DNA from: Zhouia amylolytica
GTDB lineage: Bacteria; Bacteroidota; Bacteroidia; Flavobacteriales; Flavobacteriaceae
Reading direction: 5' to 3'
Length of the DNA stretch: 64,000 bases
NCBI RefSeq assembly: GCF_900116365.1
Contig: NZ_FPAG01000008.1
Span: forward strand, 124,001-188,000
Below, piece after piece: positions 14,358-24,345 of this stretch. Under the pieces are notes generated by a model that was given only the letters and a program-made list of their open reading frames with translations, ran no database searches and was not told where the DNA came from. Both the position numbers and the translations under genes were made by a program. The first letter of the stretch is position 1; the number at the start of each line of letters is the position of its first letter.

Positions 14358-16586
14358 ATGAAAAAAATAATAGGAGCAATCGTCATGCTTACTATGAGCA
14401 TGTCTTATGCTCAAACTTTAAAAGGAAGAGTATTTAATGAATCGGATGAACAGCTATCTGATGTAAGTGTTTTTAATATTACTTCCGGAAGTCATTCGCA
14501 TTCGAATGAAGTAGGTCTTTTTGTATTAGATAAAACCATTACCGGCGACTCTATTGTGTTTTCCAGATTGGGATATGCTTCAAAATATATGGTAGTGACT
14601 AAAGGGGATTTATCTTCAGAAAGGGATATTATATTAAGTGCCGCTAATATTTCTTTAGATCAGATCGTTTTGGTTTCGGAGGTGAATTCATTAAATAGTT
14701 TTGTAGACGTCGATATACAAACCAATCCAATAAAATCTTCTCAAGAGATTTTGAGAAAAGTTCCAGGCCTTATCATCGGTCAACACGCTGGGGGCGGAAA
14801 AGCAGAGCAAATTTTTTTAAGGGGTTTTGATATAGACCATGGTACAGATGTGTCTATAAGTGTAGACGGGATGCCTGTAAATATGGTTTCACATGCACAT
14901 GGCCAGGGATATTCCGATTTGCATTTTGTTATTCCTGAAACCCTCGAAGACATAAATTTCGGGAAAGGTCCGTATTATGCCGATCACGGTGATTTTACAA
15001 CTGCAGGTTATATCGATTTACACCTGCGAAAATCAATAGACCAAAATTTAATCTCTATAGAAGCAGGTCAGTTCAACACCAATCGTTTTGTCGGTATGTT
15101 TAAGCTTTTAGATACGGATAAGAGCAATGCTTATGTAGCTTCTGAACTGTATTTAACTGATGGTCCGTTTGATTCCCCACAGGATTTTAATCGAATCAAT
15201 GTAATGGGGCGTTATAATTACAAGCTTAGCAATGATGAAGAATTTTTGTTAACGTTGTCTCATTTTCAAAGTAAGTGGGATGCCTCAGGACAAATACCCC
15301 AGAGGGCGGTAGACAATGGAATCATCGATCGATTTGGTGCCATTGATGATACTGAAGGGGGATCGACCAGCAGAACTAATTTTTTACTTAATCATATTAA
15401 ATTATTAGACGAAAGTAAGGCGGTAAAAACAAAGGCATATATATCGCAGTACGATTTTGAATTATTCTCGAACTTTACTTTTTTTCTTGAAGACCCGGTT
15501 AATGGAGATCAAATTCAGCAGAAGGAAAGCAGGTTGATTGCCGGTGCAGAAAGTACCTATGAGGAAGAACGTATATCGCTGACTGAAACCATTGATTTTG
15601 CTTATCAGGCAGGCGTAGGATTTCGATATGATAATGTTGATGATGTGCAACTTTCGCATACCTTGAACAGGAAGGAAATTCTGGAAAGATATGCTTACGG
15701 AGATGTTGACGAGGTGAATACCTATGGTTTCGTGAATACTGAATTCAAGGTCGGAAAGTGGATGATTAACCCGGCATTAAGGGTTGATTATTTTAAGTTT
15801 GATTATCACAACAAGTTAACGGAAGTCTACGATAATAAAAGTGAATCTAAAGTCGCATTAAGTCCGAAGTTGAACACTGTTTATTCTGTAAATTCAAATT
15901 GGCAATTATTTTTAAAAACCGGTTTAGGCTTCCATTCTAATGATGCCCGAGTGGTAGTAGCTAATGAGGGAGAAGATATTTTGCCAACCGCCTATGGTGC
16001 TGATTTAGGAACGATTTATAAGCCCTTTAATAAGCTTGCACTGAATGCTACTTTGTGGTGGTTGTACCTGGATCAGGAGTTTGTGTATGTTGGTGATGCA
16101 GCTATCGTAGAACCTAGTGGAGAAACCAGAAGACTTGGTGTTGATTTTGGTGCTCGTTATCAGGCACTTCCCTGGCTTTACGTATATGCTGACGTTAATT
16201 TAAGTAAAGGAAGAAGTGTGGGTGCACCAGAAGGAGCAAATTACATTCCTTTGGCGCCGGACTTCACTTCGGTTGGAGGGCTGCTTATTGATAATCTGGG
16301 GAATTTTTCGGGAAGTTTAACCTATAAGTATGTGGACGACCGTCCTGCTAATGAAGATGACTCTATTGTTGCTGAAGGTTACTTTGTTTCGGATTTTAAT
16401 GTTAATTATTCACTGAGAAACTGGACCTTTGGTATTATTATAGAGAATCTGTTTAATACCGAGTGGAACGAAACTCAATTTGCCACTGAAAGTCGTTTAT
16501 TCGATGAACCGGCACCCGTTGAGGAAATTCACTTTACTCCGGGAACACCTTTTTATTTGAGAGGAAAGGTTAGTGTAAGATTCTAA
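14358..16586 (+). CDS. TonB-dependent receptor, probable metal uptake
   Basis: A 742-aa outer-membrane receptor. The ATG at 14358 starts the signal peptide MKKIIGAIVMLTMSMSYAQ; an in-frame ATG 42 bp upstream would precede it with leader-like residues. A carboxypeptidase-regulatory-like domain covers about 20-100, and the plug about 115-225. The plug contains LRGFDIDHGTDVSISVDG and VNMVSHAHGQGYSDLHF (near 175-190), with His residues, and later YYADHGDFTTAGYIDL. These His-rich plug loops and the preceding His-rich gene point to a metal substrate. There is no SusD partner. A strong terminator follows. Confidence 0.8.
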   Translation: MKKIIGAIVMLTMSMSYAQTLKGRVFNESDEQLSDVSVFNITSGSHSHSNEVGLFVLDKTITGDSIVFSRLGYASKYMVVTKGDLSSERDIILSAANISLDQIVLVSEVNSLNSFVDVDIQTNPIKSSQEILRKVPGLIIGQHAGGGKAEQIFLRGFDIDHGTDVSISVDGMPVNMVSHAHGQGYSDLHFVIPETLEDINFGKGPYYADHGDFTTAGYIDLHLRKSIDQNLISIEAGQFNTNRFVGMFKLLDTDKSNAYVASELYLTDGPFDSPQDFNRINVMGRYNYKLSNDEEFLLTLSHFQSKWDASGQIPQRAVDNGIIDRFGAIDDTEGGSTSRTNFLLNHIKLLDESKAVKTKAYISQYDFELFSNFTFFLEDPVNGDQIQQKESRLIAGAESTYEEERISLTETIDFAYQAGVGFRYDNVDDVQLSHTLNRKEILERYAYGDVDEVNTYGFVNTEFKVGKWMINPALRVDYFKFDYHNKLTEVYDNKSESKVALSPKLNTVYSVNSNWQLFLKTGLGFHSNDARVVVANEGEDILPTAYGADLGTIYKPFNKLALNATLWWLYLDQEFVYVGDAAIVEPSGETRRLGVDFGARYQALPWLYVYADVNLSKGRSVGAPEGANYIPLAPDFTSVGGLLIDNLGNFSGSLTYKYVDDRPANEDDSIVAEGYFVSDFNVNYSLRNWTFGIIIENLFNTEWNETQFATESRLFDEPAPVEEIHFTPGTPFYLRGKVSVRF

Positions 16587-16615
16587 TTTTTTCAGTAATA
16601 TATTTACTATTTATA

Positions 16616-16651
16616 AACTCAGGTAGTCTTTGTGTTACCTGAGTTTTTTTA
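16616..16651 (+). terminator. Terminator after the TonB receptor
   Basis: AACTCAGGTA (16616-16625) pairs perfectly with TACCTGAGTT (16636-16645) and is followed by a run of Ts. Confidence 0.85.
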
Positions 16652-16980
16652 TTGTAAATGAATAGAGGAGGAGTTTGCCAATAGGGGGTAGGTAGTAAGT
16701 TGACGCTAGACACCTGCTTGGCAATTTCTCTCTTTTATTGGTTTGGGAAGATTCCTGAACATTAGAACTTTTTGAAAATTTACGCCATAGTTTGTTCAAC
16801 CCAGAAAGAATAATGTTTTACATAGGTAAAACGCTTCTAACGCTCAAACTTTTTAGTATAGAACAGGCTGGGATGTCTATCAAAATGAAAAAATCGGTAT
16901 GAAATTGTTAATTTATTGCTAAAAAAATTGTACACTTGGCATAAAATCAATGTTAGAATTTTGATTTCATTAAAAATGTA
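16652..16980. other. Upstream region of the sigma factor gene
   Basis: No gene is visible in these 329 bp. The region must contain the promoter for the sigma/anti-sigma pair; TACACTTG at about 16931-16938 resembles a -7 element with one mismatch, but I cannot assign it firmly. Confidence 0.35.
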
Positions 16981-17571
16981 ATGAATTGCAAAGCGTTAAA
17001 TATGACTTGTTTAACCAAACAATTAAAGAAAGGTGACAAAGTTGCTTACAAAAAATTGTTTGATCACTTCGTTACGGATATTTATAATTTTGCATACAGT
17101 ATTATTAAGCAGAAGGAATATGCAGAGGAAATAACCCAAGATGTTTTTTTGAAATTGTGGCTAAATAGAGCTTCTTTGGATCATGAAAAATCTATCAAGT
17201 CTTATTTGTTTACTATTACTCGAAATCAAACTTTAAATCTTCTTCAAAAAATAGCCAATGAGAAACGACTAGCTCAGGAATTACTGACGAATATTTCCAA
17301 TTTGAGTGGTTTTGAAGAGAACACTATTGATGTTGCTTATTATGAGGATTTAAAGCGGCAGGCTTTAGAAGTTCTTTCTCCTAAAAGAAGGTTAATTTTT
17401 GAATTGTCCAGAAACGAAGGTTTAACTCACGAGGAGATAGGTGAAAAAATGGGTATTTCTAAAAACACCGTAAAAAATCAAATGACCTCTGCATTAAATA
17501 GTATAAGGGAGTATTTATTGTTACACTCGGATATTACTTTTACATTATTACTATTCATTTCCTTCCTTTAA
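16981..17571 (+). CDS. ECF RNA polymerase sigma factor (FecI-like)
   Basis: A 196-aa sigma-70 family extracytoplasmic-function factor. Region 2 is visible at about 25-90 (FDHFVTDIYNFAYSIIKQ, AEEITQDVFLKLW and IKSYLFTITRNQTLNLL), and region 4 at about 130-180 (LSPKRRLIFELSRNEGLTHE and ISKNTVKNQM). The last 15 residues are hydrophobic, a feature common in Bacteroidota PUL sigma factors. An alternative start is Met8 at 17002. The FecR-like gene downstream and the STN-type SusC after it form the known trans-envelope pathway: substrate binding by SusC, anti-sigma release and sigma-driven transcription of the SusCD genes. Confidence 0.9.
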   Translation: MNCKALNMTCLTKQLKKGDKVAYKKLFDHFVTDIYNFAYSIIKQKEYAEEITQDVFLKLWLNRASLDHEKSIKSYLFTITRNQTLNLLQKIANEKRLAQELLTNISNLSGFEENTIDVAYYEDLKRQALEVLSPKRRLIFELSRNEGLTHEEIGEKMGISKNTVKNQMTSALNSIREYLLLHSDITFTLLLFISFL

Positions 17572-17719
17572 ATTTACATTATTCACCTTTATATTCAGGA
17601 ATCCATCCTTATATTTTTTGTAGACGAATTCTCGTGTTTTTGTAATTATAAAAAAAAATGAAAATTCGAGTAGTCGTGTTATCGCTTTCAACTGTATTAT
17701 ATATAGTTAAAACGGAAAG

Positions 17720-18886
17720 ATGACACTAAAACGTTCACATAACATTAATGAATTACTTCTTAAGTATATCAATAATACGATAAGTCTTGAAGAGGCTGAA
17801 TTCCTTTTAGATTATATAAAACACAATGATGTTACTGAAGAATTCCCTTCAGTTGATGAGGTTCTCGATATTATTTCTGCCAAGGTAGAATTAAGGCTTG
17901 AAGATAAAGATCGAATTTATAGAAGACTGGAAGAAAAGATAGGTAAGGCAGAATTCACCTATAAAGAAAAAAGGCCATTATTTAGAAACAATACTTTTCT
18001 TAGGCTTGCAGCAATCTTTTTGTTCTTGGTTGGGTTAACAGTGTTCTTTAAGTTATTTGATGGGACCAGTAAAGAGGAAATTATAAGTTCAAGTGAAATC
18101 ACATTTATTGATGGTCAAGGAAAAATACGTGTATTAGATACTACAAGTACCGGTGTCCTTATTCAAAATCAAAATGCTGTAATTGTTCATCAAAATAAAA
18201 GTCAGCTGGTATTCAGTAATAAGGGAAAGGCTCATAAACTGGTATACAACACATTAAATGTACCTAATGGAAAAAGAATGCAAATAGTTTTGTCTGACGG
18301 TACAGTGGTTCATCTTAACTCAGGTACTTCAATCCGTTTTCCCGAGATGTTTATCGATGGTAAAAAAAGAGAGGTTTTTATTTCAGGAGAAGCTTTTTTT
18401 GATGTAGCGAAAGATCCCAATAACATGTTTGTTGTTCATGGCAATGAGATTGATGTAGAGGTATATGGAACCCAGTTTAACATATCAAATTACCCAGAAG
18501 AGGAGGTTCAGCATGTAGTGCTGGTAGAGGGATCAGTAAGTATGCATCAACAAAAAGTACCTGACGGGAAAGTGTTATTATCACCAGGAATGAAAGGAAG
18601 TTTACATAAAGAGAGTGAATTGATTGAAACCAAAGAGGTTGTAACGGATATTTATACTTCATGGATGCAAGGGGAATTAGTTTTCAGAAATGCAAGTTTT
18701 CGAGCCATATTGAATAGTCTGGAGCGTAAATATGCTGTGTCTTTTGTGCTAAATAATCAAACTTTAGCCAAGGAACGATTTAATGCAAGTTTTGGTAATA
18801 AGCCAATAGAAGATGTGCTTCAAGGATTAAAAAATACCTATGACATTTCTTATACCATCGAGGAGAACATTATAACAATCAAATAA
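17720..18886 (+). CDS. FecR-like anti-sigma factor
   Basis: A 388-aa inner-membrane regulator. The N-terminal 90 residues are cytoplasmic and should hold the sigma factor. One transmembrane helix lies at about 95-112 (LRLAAIFLFLVGLTVFF). The periplasmic part contains the FecR domain (about 165-275, with TLNVPNGKRMQIVLSDGTVV, LNSGTSIRFPEMF and REVFISGEAFFDVAKD) and a C-terminal DUF4974-like domain (about 315-388), which contacts the STN domain of the receptor. It is separated from the sigma gene by 148 bp, so it may have its own translation signal but likely shares the transcript. Confidence 0.9.
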   Translation: MTLKRSHNINELLLKYINNTISLEEAEFLLDYIKHNDVTEEFPSVDEVLDIISAKVELRLEDKDRIYRRLEEKIGKAEFTYKEKRPLFRNNTFLRLAAIFLFLVGLTVFFKLFDGTSKEEIISSSEITFIDGQGKIRVLDTTSTGVLIQNQNAVIVHQNKSQLVFSNKGKAHKLVYNTLNVPNGKRMQIVLSDGTVVHLNSGTSIRFPEMFIDGKKREVFISGEAFFDVAKDPNNMFVVHGNEIDVEVYGTQFNISNYPEEEVQHVVLVEGSVSMHQQKVPDGKVLLSPGMKGSLHKESELIETKEVVTDIYTSWMQGELVFRNASFRAILNSLERKYAVSFVLNNQTLAKERFNASFGNKPIEDVLQGLKNTYDISYTIEENIITIK

Positions 18887-18981
18887 AATAACCAACCAAA
18901 TTAAAAATTGAACTTTTATGAAGAAAACCTAAACATCTAACAAATTTTACAATCAACTAAATATCACTTATTTAAAACGAA

Positions 18982-19014
18982 AAACCGAAAGATGTTGGAG
19001 CCATCTTCCGGTTT
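18982..19014 (+). terminator. Hairpin between anti-sigma gene and SusC
   Basis: AAACCG-A-AAGAT (18982-18993) pairs with ATCTT-C-CGGTTT (19003-19014), one mismatch inside an 11-bp stem. A short T stretch follows. It lies 45 bp before the SusC ATG, so it may end the regulator transcript or act as a 5' leader structure of the SusCD transcript. Confidence 0.5.
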
Positions 19015-19058
19015 GAAAATTGAGTGATGCATTACTAACATCAAAACATTTTAAAAGT

Positions 19059-22000
19059 ATGAAAAAAAATCTTTATGCAAAGGATACAGATTCCTATTGC
19101 TTAAAATTTGATCTAAAGATGAAATTAAGCGCTCTTTTTATGTTTATAGCATTATGTTTAGCGAAGGCGAATACGACCTATTCGCAAAAAACAACCGTAT
19201 CATTGAATTACGATAATGTTACTTTAGAACGCTTAATAGATGTCATTGAGTCTAAAACGGATTATTACTTTATATTCAAAACCAAGGATATAGATTTGAC
19301 CAAAGAATACGAAGTGAAGACGAAAGATGAAAAAGTAACTTCGATATTGGAAAAATTATTTAAGGGATCGCATTTTACTTTCAAGGAATATAAAAACCAG
19401 ATCTATCTTCTGGCTAAAGAACAGGCCGCTTCTTTAGAGGCCGAATTGGATCAACGAAAAACCCAGGAAAAATTAATTAGCGGAAAGGTGGTCGATCAAA
19501 ATGGCATCCCTATAGTAGGAGCCTCTATCATAGAAAAGGGGACCACCAACGGAGTGTCATCTGATTTTGACGGGAACTATACATTAAGCATATCTAGTAA
19601 AGCTTCTATAATTGTTTTTTCATTTGTTGGATTTAAAACAGTAGAAGTTCCAGTCGGAGAACAAACTAAGATTAATATAACCCTTAGAGAAGAAGCTTCC
19701 AGACTAACTGAGGTAGTTGTTGTTGGTTATGGTACTCAACAAAAAAGGGATATAACCGGTTCTGTATCAGTTGTTTCTGGAGAGGATATTGAATCAAGAA
19801 GTGTAACGAACGTTTCTAATGCTTTACAAGGAGCTGCTGCTGGAGTAAGTGTTACAAGAAACAGTTCTGCCCCAGGATCTGGGAACACCATTAGAGTTCG
19901 GGGTATCACAACACTTCAGGGTAACACTAGTCCATTGATCCTGGTCGATAATGTTCCGGTTGAGAGTATCAATGATGTAAATCCAGAGCAGGTAGAAAGT
20001 ATATCTGTTTTAAAAGACGGGGCGTCTGCATCGATTTACGGATCAAGGGCTGCGGCTGGTGTAATTCTTATAACCACCAAACGCGCCAAAGAAGGAGTAT
20101 ACAGGTTTAGCTATTCTGGTGAGCACATTATCAATACACCTACCCAAGTCAGTAATCCTGTAAATGTTATTAGATATATGCAAATGGAGAATGAGAAGAC
20201 ATGGAACGATAATGGTAATGGTGCTAATGAATATCCCATATGGGGTGAAGATGTTATAAACGACTATTTAGCACAAAATGCGATAAACCCTGATCAGTTT
20301 CCCAATACAGACTGGAAGGACTTGTTAATTAAAAAAAGTGCAACTGGATACAGACATAATGTTTTACTATCCGGAGGTTCAGAAAAAGTAAGAACTAATG
20401 CATCATTGGGGTATGAGCATCAAAATGCTTTGTACGATCATTTCAGTTGGAAACGATATAATTTCAGAATCAATAATGATCTCATAATATCAGATAAGTT
20501 TGGGGGAAATATAGATGTAGCTTTTAAGTTGATAAAGCAAAAATCATCTATTGTCAATCCAATTAGCGGAGCGTTAAATTACGCACCGGTATACCCGGCA
20601 TTATGGAGTGATGGAAGGTTGGCAGGAGGTAAAGCCGGAGAGAATGTATATGCCGAATTTCATAATGGAGGATTTTCTAATAATGATAATTACCAGTTTT
20701 ATGGAAAGATCGGATTGTATTTTAAACCAATAGATGATTTAAAACTTTCAGTGAATCTTGCTCCTAATTTTGATTTTTACAATGCTAAAACTTTTAGGAA
20801 GTCTATTCCATATTGGGATTTTGATGATCCAAATCAACAAGAAGACCCGAATTACATTACAGGTTATAATCCAATCAACAGGGCATTGGCAGAAGTAAGA
20901 AATAATACTAACACCTTAACAAGTCAGGTGTTGATTAACTACAGGAAAGAATTTGATTTACATAGTTTAGATGTGGATGCGGGATATGAAGAGTTTTACA
21001 GCAAAACGAATAACCTCGGAGTTAGAGGTGAGGAGTACGCTAGTAATGAGTATCCGTTTCTAAATCAAGCACCATTAGATAAGGTTTTTAATTCGGGAAC
21101 TTCTTATTCAGAGCTGGCATACCGATCGTATTTTGGTAGAGTCTCTTATAATTTCAACAGGAAGTATTACTTACAAGCTACATTAAGAGGCGATGGATCG
21201 TCAAGATTTGCCAAAGACTATAGATGGGGAACATTTCCATCTATTTCAGGAGGATGGGTGGTTTCTGAAGAAGGTTTCTTCGAATCTATAAAACCTACCG
21301 TTAATTTTTTAAAATTCCGAGCTTCCTATGGTAGTTTGGGTAATGACAGGCTGGGGAATTATTTATACCGTTCTGTATTACAGTTTACTAATGACGTCTT
21401 ACTTCCTAATGGAAGCAATGTAGAGGCAGTTCGATCTGCTGCCCAACGTTTCTTAGCGATAGAAGATATAACCTGGGAAACAACTTCATCAGTTAACCTT
21501 GCTGTTGATATGTCTTTGTTTGATAACCGATGGTTTTTATCGGCGGAGTATTTCAAAAAGAAAACAACAGATATGCTGTTAGATTTGAGTATTCCAAATT
21601 TGAGTGGATATGAAGATCCCAGGGATAATGTTGGAAGTATGAATACTGAAGGATGGGAATTTAACACACGTTGGAAGGATCAGATTGGAGATCTGCGGTA
21701 CTCATTTAATTTTAACATTTTCGATTCCAAATCAATTATCGGGGATGTAAGGGAAAAAAGATTATTTAATGGGAACAGACTTTCTGAGGAAGGAATTGAG
21801 TTCAATTCCTGGTATGGCTATCAGTCAGATGGAATATTTCAAACTCAAGATGAAGTAGATAATTCTCCAGTTACCAATTCGTCGGTTGGCCCGGGTGACA
21901 TTAAGTATAAGGATATTAGTGGTCCGGATGGAATACCAGATGGGGAAATCAATGAATTAGATCAAGTTGTACTTGCGGGTTCACTTCCAAGATTACAATT

Positions 22001-22469
22001 TGGAGGAGGCTTCAATTTAGGGTACAGGAATTTTGATATGGGAGTTGCTTTTCAAGGGGTTGGAAAAAGGAAATATTATCAGGATAGTGGAGATATTATG
22101 CCATTTATCGCCGCCTGGAGAGCCCCAAATGCAGAGTATGCCAGCAGCTACTGGAGTTTGTATAATACAAGTGAGGCTAATGAGAATGCCAAATATCCGA
22201 GGTTATCTGAAAATTCAGTAGGGAATAACTATAGATTTTCTGATTATTGGTTAAGAGATGGTTCATATTTAAGAATTAAGAACATCACCTTAGGATATAC
22301 ATTGAATAATGATGTATTTAAAGACACTGCAATTTCGAGTATTCGTCTTTATCTGGCAGCCAATGATTTCTTTACGTTTGATAAGTTACCTAAAGGAATT
22401 GATCCGGAACAAGGAGGGGGATATTTAATTACTAAATCTTTAATATTTGGTGTTAAAGCTAACTTTTAA
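19059..22469 (+). CDS. SusC-like TonB-dependent receptor with STN domain
   Basis: A 1136-aa outer-membrane glycan importer. The ATG at 19059 gives a long N-region and signal peptide ending near NTTYSQ. Residues about 45-115 are a secretin/TonB short N-terminal (STN) domain (VSLNYDNVTLERLIDVIESK), the part that talks to the FecR anti-sigma. A carboxypeptidase-like domain (about 135-215, ISGKVVDQNGIPIVGASI), TonB box/plug region (LTEVVVVGYGTQQKRDITGS and ISVLKDGASASIYGSRAAAG) and a barrel follow. The SusD partner starts 12 bp later. Together they should capture and import oligosaccharides. The STN domain and the sigma/FecR pair upstream agree on regulation. Confidence 0.92.
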   Translation: MKKNLYAKDTDSYCLKFDLKMKLSALFMFIALCLAKANTTYSQKTTVSLNYDNVTLERLIDVIESKTDYYFIFKTKDIDLTKEYEVKTKDEKVTSILEKLFKGSHFTFKEYKNQIYLLAKEQAASLEAELDQRKTQEKLISGKVVDQNGIPIVGASIIEKGTTNGVSSDFDGNYTLSISSKASIIVFSFVGFKTVEVPVGEQTKINITLREEASRLTEVVVVGYGTQQKRDITGSVSVVSGEDIESRSVTNVSNALQGAAAGVSVTRNSSAPGSGNTIRVRGITTLQGNTSPLILVDNVPVESINDVNPEQVESISVLKDGASASIYGSRAAAGVILITTKRAKEGVYRFSYSGEHIINTPTQVSNPVNVIRYMQMENEKTWNDNGNGANEYPIWGEDVINDYLAQNAINPDQFPNTDWKDLLIKKSATGYRHNVLLSGGSEKVRTNASLGYEHQNALYDHFSWKRYNFRINNDLIISDKFGGNIDVAFKLIKQKSSIVNPISGALNYAPVYPALWSDGRLAGGKAGENVYAEFHNGGFSNNDNYQFYGKIGLYFKPIDDLKLSVNLAPNFDFYNAKTFRKSIPYWDFDDPNQQEDPNYITGYNPINRALAEVRNNTNTLTSQVLINYRKEFDLHSLDVDAGYEEFYSKTNNLGVRGEEYASNEYPFLNQAPLDKVFNSGTSYSELAYRSYFGRVSYNFNRKYYLQATLRGDGSSRFAKDYRWGTFPSISGGWVVSEEGFFESIKPTVNFLKFRASYGSLGNDRLGNYLYRSVLQFTNDVLLPNGSNVEAVRSAAQRFLAIEDITWETTSSVNLAVDMSLFDNRWFLSAEYFKKKTTDMLLDLSIPNLSGYEDPRDNVGSMNTEGWEFNTRWKDQIGDLRYSFNFNIFDSKSIIGDVREKRLFNGNRLSEEGIEFNSWYGYQSDGIFQTQDEVDNSPVTNSSVGPGDIKYKDISGPDGIPDGEINELDQVVLAGSLPRLQFGGGFNLGYRNFDMGVAFQGVGKRKYYQDSGDIMPFIAAWRAPNAEYASSYWSLYNTSEANENAKYPRLSENSVGNNYRFSDYWLRDGSYLRIKNITLGYTLNNDVFKDTAISSIRLYLAANDFFTFDKLPKGIDPEQGGGYLITKSLIFGVKANF

Positions 22470-22481
22470 AAAATTGTAATC

Positions 22482-24239
22482 ATGAGAGTATACTATATAA
22501 AATACATTTTATCACTGTTTGTGGTAACAATATTGTTTTCATGTAATGATCTGGATCTGGAGCAACAGGATGCAGCAAGTTCAGCTACATGGTATCAAAC
22601 CAAAGATCAGTTTAGAGAATCTGTTAGCGAAGGATACCGACGAGAATTCTGGCCTATAGATAAATCGGGGAATGGGATGTCTGATGATTGGATGAGAAGA
22701 GATGCTTTAGATGCTATTAAGGCAGGGACCATAGATTCTGAAGACGGAAGATCTCTTACGAGATGGAGTAATCTTTATAAGGGAATTACCAGGATGTTGG
22801 TAGTGAAAAATCAATTAGAAAGTCAGACTTTTTTAACAATGCCAGATTACGAACAATTTAGTGGTGAGGTAGATTTTTTTCTTGCTTCTTATTGGTCTTA
22901 TTTAATTTCACACTATGGCGATGTACCATTTTATGAAGAGGAAGTTTCTATTGAAGAATCTTACCTCATATCACGTACAGAAAAGGAAGAAATTTTGCAA
23001 AAGATATATATCTATTATGATAATGCATTCAATAAATTACAGCCCTCATATAATGGATTAAAATATGTGACTAAAGGCGCTGCTGCAGCTTTTAAAGCCA
23101 GAATTGCTTTATATATGGGAGATTTTGAAACCGCTGCAACAGCTGCAAAGAATTGTATTGATCTAAATGAGTATGAGTTGTATCCTAACTACGATCAATT
23201 ATTCTTGCCGAGTACCAAGAACTCGGTAGAAACCATATTTCATTTACCCAGAAGTGCAGACTATAATATTGTGTATTCCGGGCTGGATGTTCAAGATTTT
23301 TTACCAAGAAACAGAGGAGGATATGGTGCAAGAAATCCAACCTGGGAATTATTGGCTTCTTACTTATGTACAGATGGGTTGCCTATAGACGAATCTCCTC
23401 TTTTTGACTCCAGAAACCCCTTTAAAAACAGGGATCCGAGATGTGCTATGACAATTGTTCCATTTGGTTCTTTAGAGGATGGAGACGGGTTGTTGCCGAG
23501 TGATGGTTCGCTTTGGTTAGAACGTGAGTATACCCCGCATCCGGAAAAAAAGCAAATTTTAAACTTTGCGAACAACACACAGGTTAGAAACAACGATACA
23601 AGATCTGTTGCGCAGTTTGCAAGTTTTAATGGTTTAATTTGGAAGAAGGGTATAGATGAGTCCTGGGTAGATCTTGAAACCGATCAGGATGAGATTATTA
23701 TGAGGTATGCAGATGTGTTGTTGATGTATGCAGAAGCAAAAATCGAGCTTAATCAAATTGACGCCTCGGTAATTGATGCTATTCACCAGGTAAGAGCCAG
23801 AGCTTATGCTAATTCAGGAACTCCTTATCCACAAGTAACCACTACTGACCAGGAGGAATTACGATTAATTGTTCGAACTGAAAGGAGGATGGAACTTGCT
23901 TTTGAAGGTTTAAGATACATGGATCTAATAAGATGGAAATTGGCAGATAAAGTTTTGACAGGGAATTTGATAGGGATGTTGAATGTATCGACCAATGCCA
24001 ATGCAGATGTACAGCCTACAGGCCCTTTAATGGATGTAATAGTTAATCCGGACTTGTATTTTTGGCCTATAGTTCCAGAGATTGACGAAGACGGATTGCC
24101 AGATTTTTCAGAGTTTCTTGAATTAGGATATGCAAGATCGTTGAATCAGATATCATTTCCTGGAAGACAATATTTATGGCCTATACCGGCTGCTGAACGC
24201 CGAATTAATGAAAATCTCACTCAGAATGAGGGGTATTAG
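22482..24239 (+). CDS. SusD/RagB-family glycan-binding lipoprotein
   Basis: A 585-aa outer-membrane lipoprotein; lipobox TILFSC gives Cys21. The typical SusD helices and motifs are present: an early ASSATWYQTKDQFRESVSEG, TKGAAAAFKARIALYMGDFE in the TPR-like part, DEIIMRYADVLLMYAEAKIE and the C-terminal ERRMELAFEGLRYMDLIRWK, and ending in LWPIPAAERRINENLTQNEG. It forms a lid over SusC and binds the glycan. It is encoded 12 bp after SusC. A hairpin (24253-24280) follows before the next gene, which may reduce read-through. Confidence 0.92.
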   Translation: MRVYYIKYILSLFVVTILFSCNDLDLEQQDAASSATWYQTKDQFRESVSEGYRREFWPIDKSGNGMSDDWMRRDALDAIKAGTIDSEDGRSLTRWSNLYKGITRMLVVKNQLESQTFLTMPDYEQFSGEVDFFLASYWSYLISHYGDVPFYEEEVSIEESYLISRTEKEEILQKIYIYYDNAFNKLQPSYNGLKYVTKGAAAAFKARIALYMGDFETAATAAKNCIDLNEYELYPNYDQLFLPSTKNSVETIFHLPRSADYNIVYSGLDVQDFLPRNRGGYGARNPTWELLASYLCTDGLPIDESPLFDSRNPFKNRDPRCAMTIVPFGSLEDGDGLLPSDGSLWLEREYTPHPEKKQILNFANNTQVRNNDTRSVAQFASFNGLIWKKGIDESWVDLETDQDEIIMRYADVLLMYAEAKIELNQIDASVIDAIHQVRARAYANSGTPYPQVTTTDQEELRLIVRTERRMELAFEGLRYMDLIRWKLADKVLTGNLIGMLNVSTNANADVQPTGPLMDVIVNPDLYFWPIVPEIDEDGLPDFSEFLELGYARSLNQISFPGRQYLWPIPAAERRINENLTQNEGY

Positions 24240-24252
24240 TCTTAAAAGTACA

Positions 24253-24280
24253 TATGACCTCTTAGTTTTTTGAGGTCATA
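24253..24280 (+). terminator. Hairpin after SusD
   Basis: TATGACCTC (24253-24261) pairs perfectly with GAGGTCATA (24272-24280). The loop contains a T run, but only a few Ts follow the stem. It may act as a partial terminator or an mRNA-stabilising structure between SusD and the downstream gene. Confidence 0.5.
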
Positions 24281-24345
24281 GTTATCTAATTATTTTTTAT
24301 AAGCGAATCAGATTCGATTTCTATTATCAATTATGTAAAACTATT

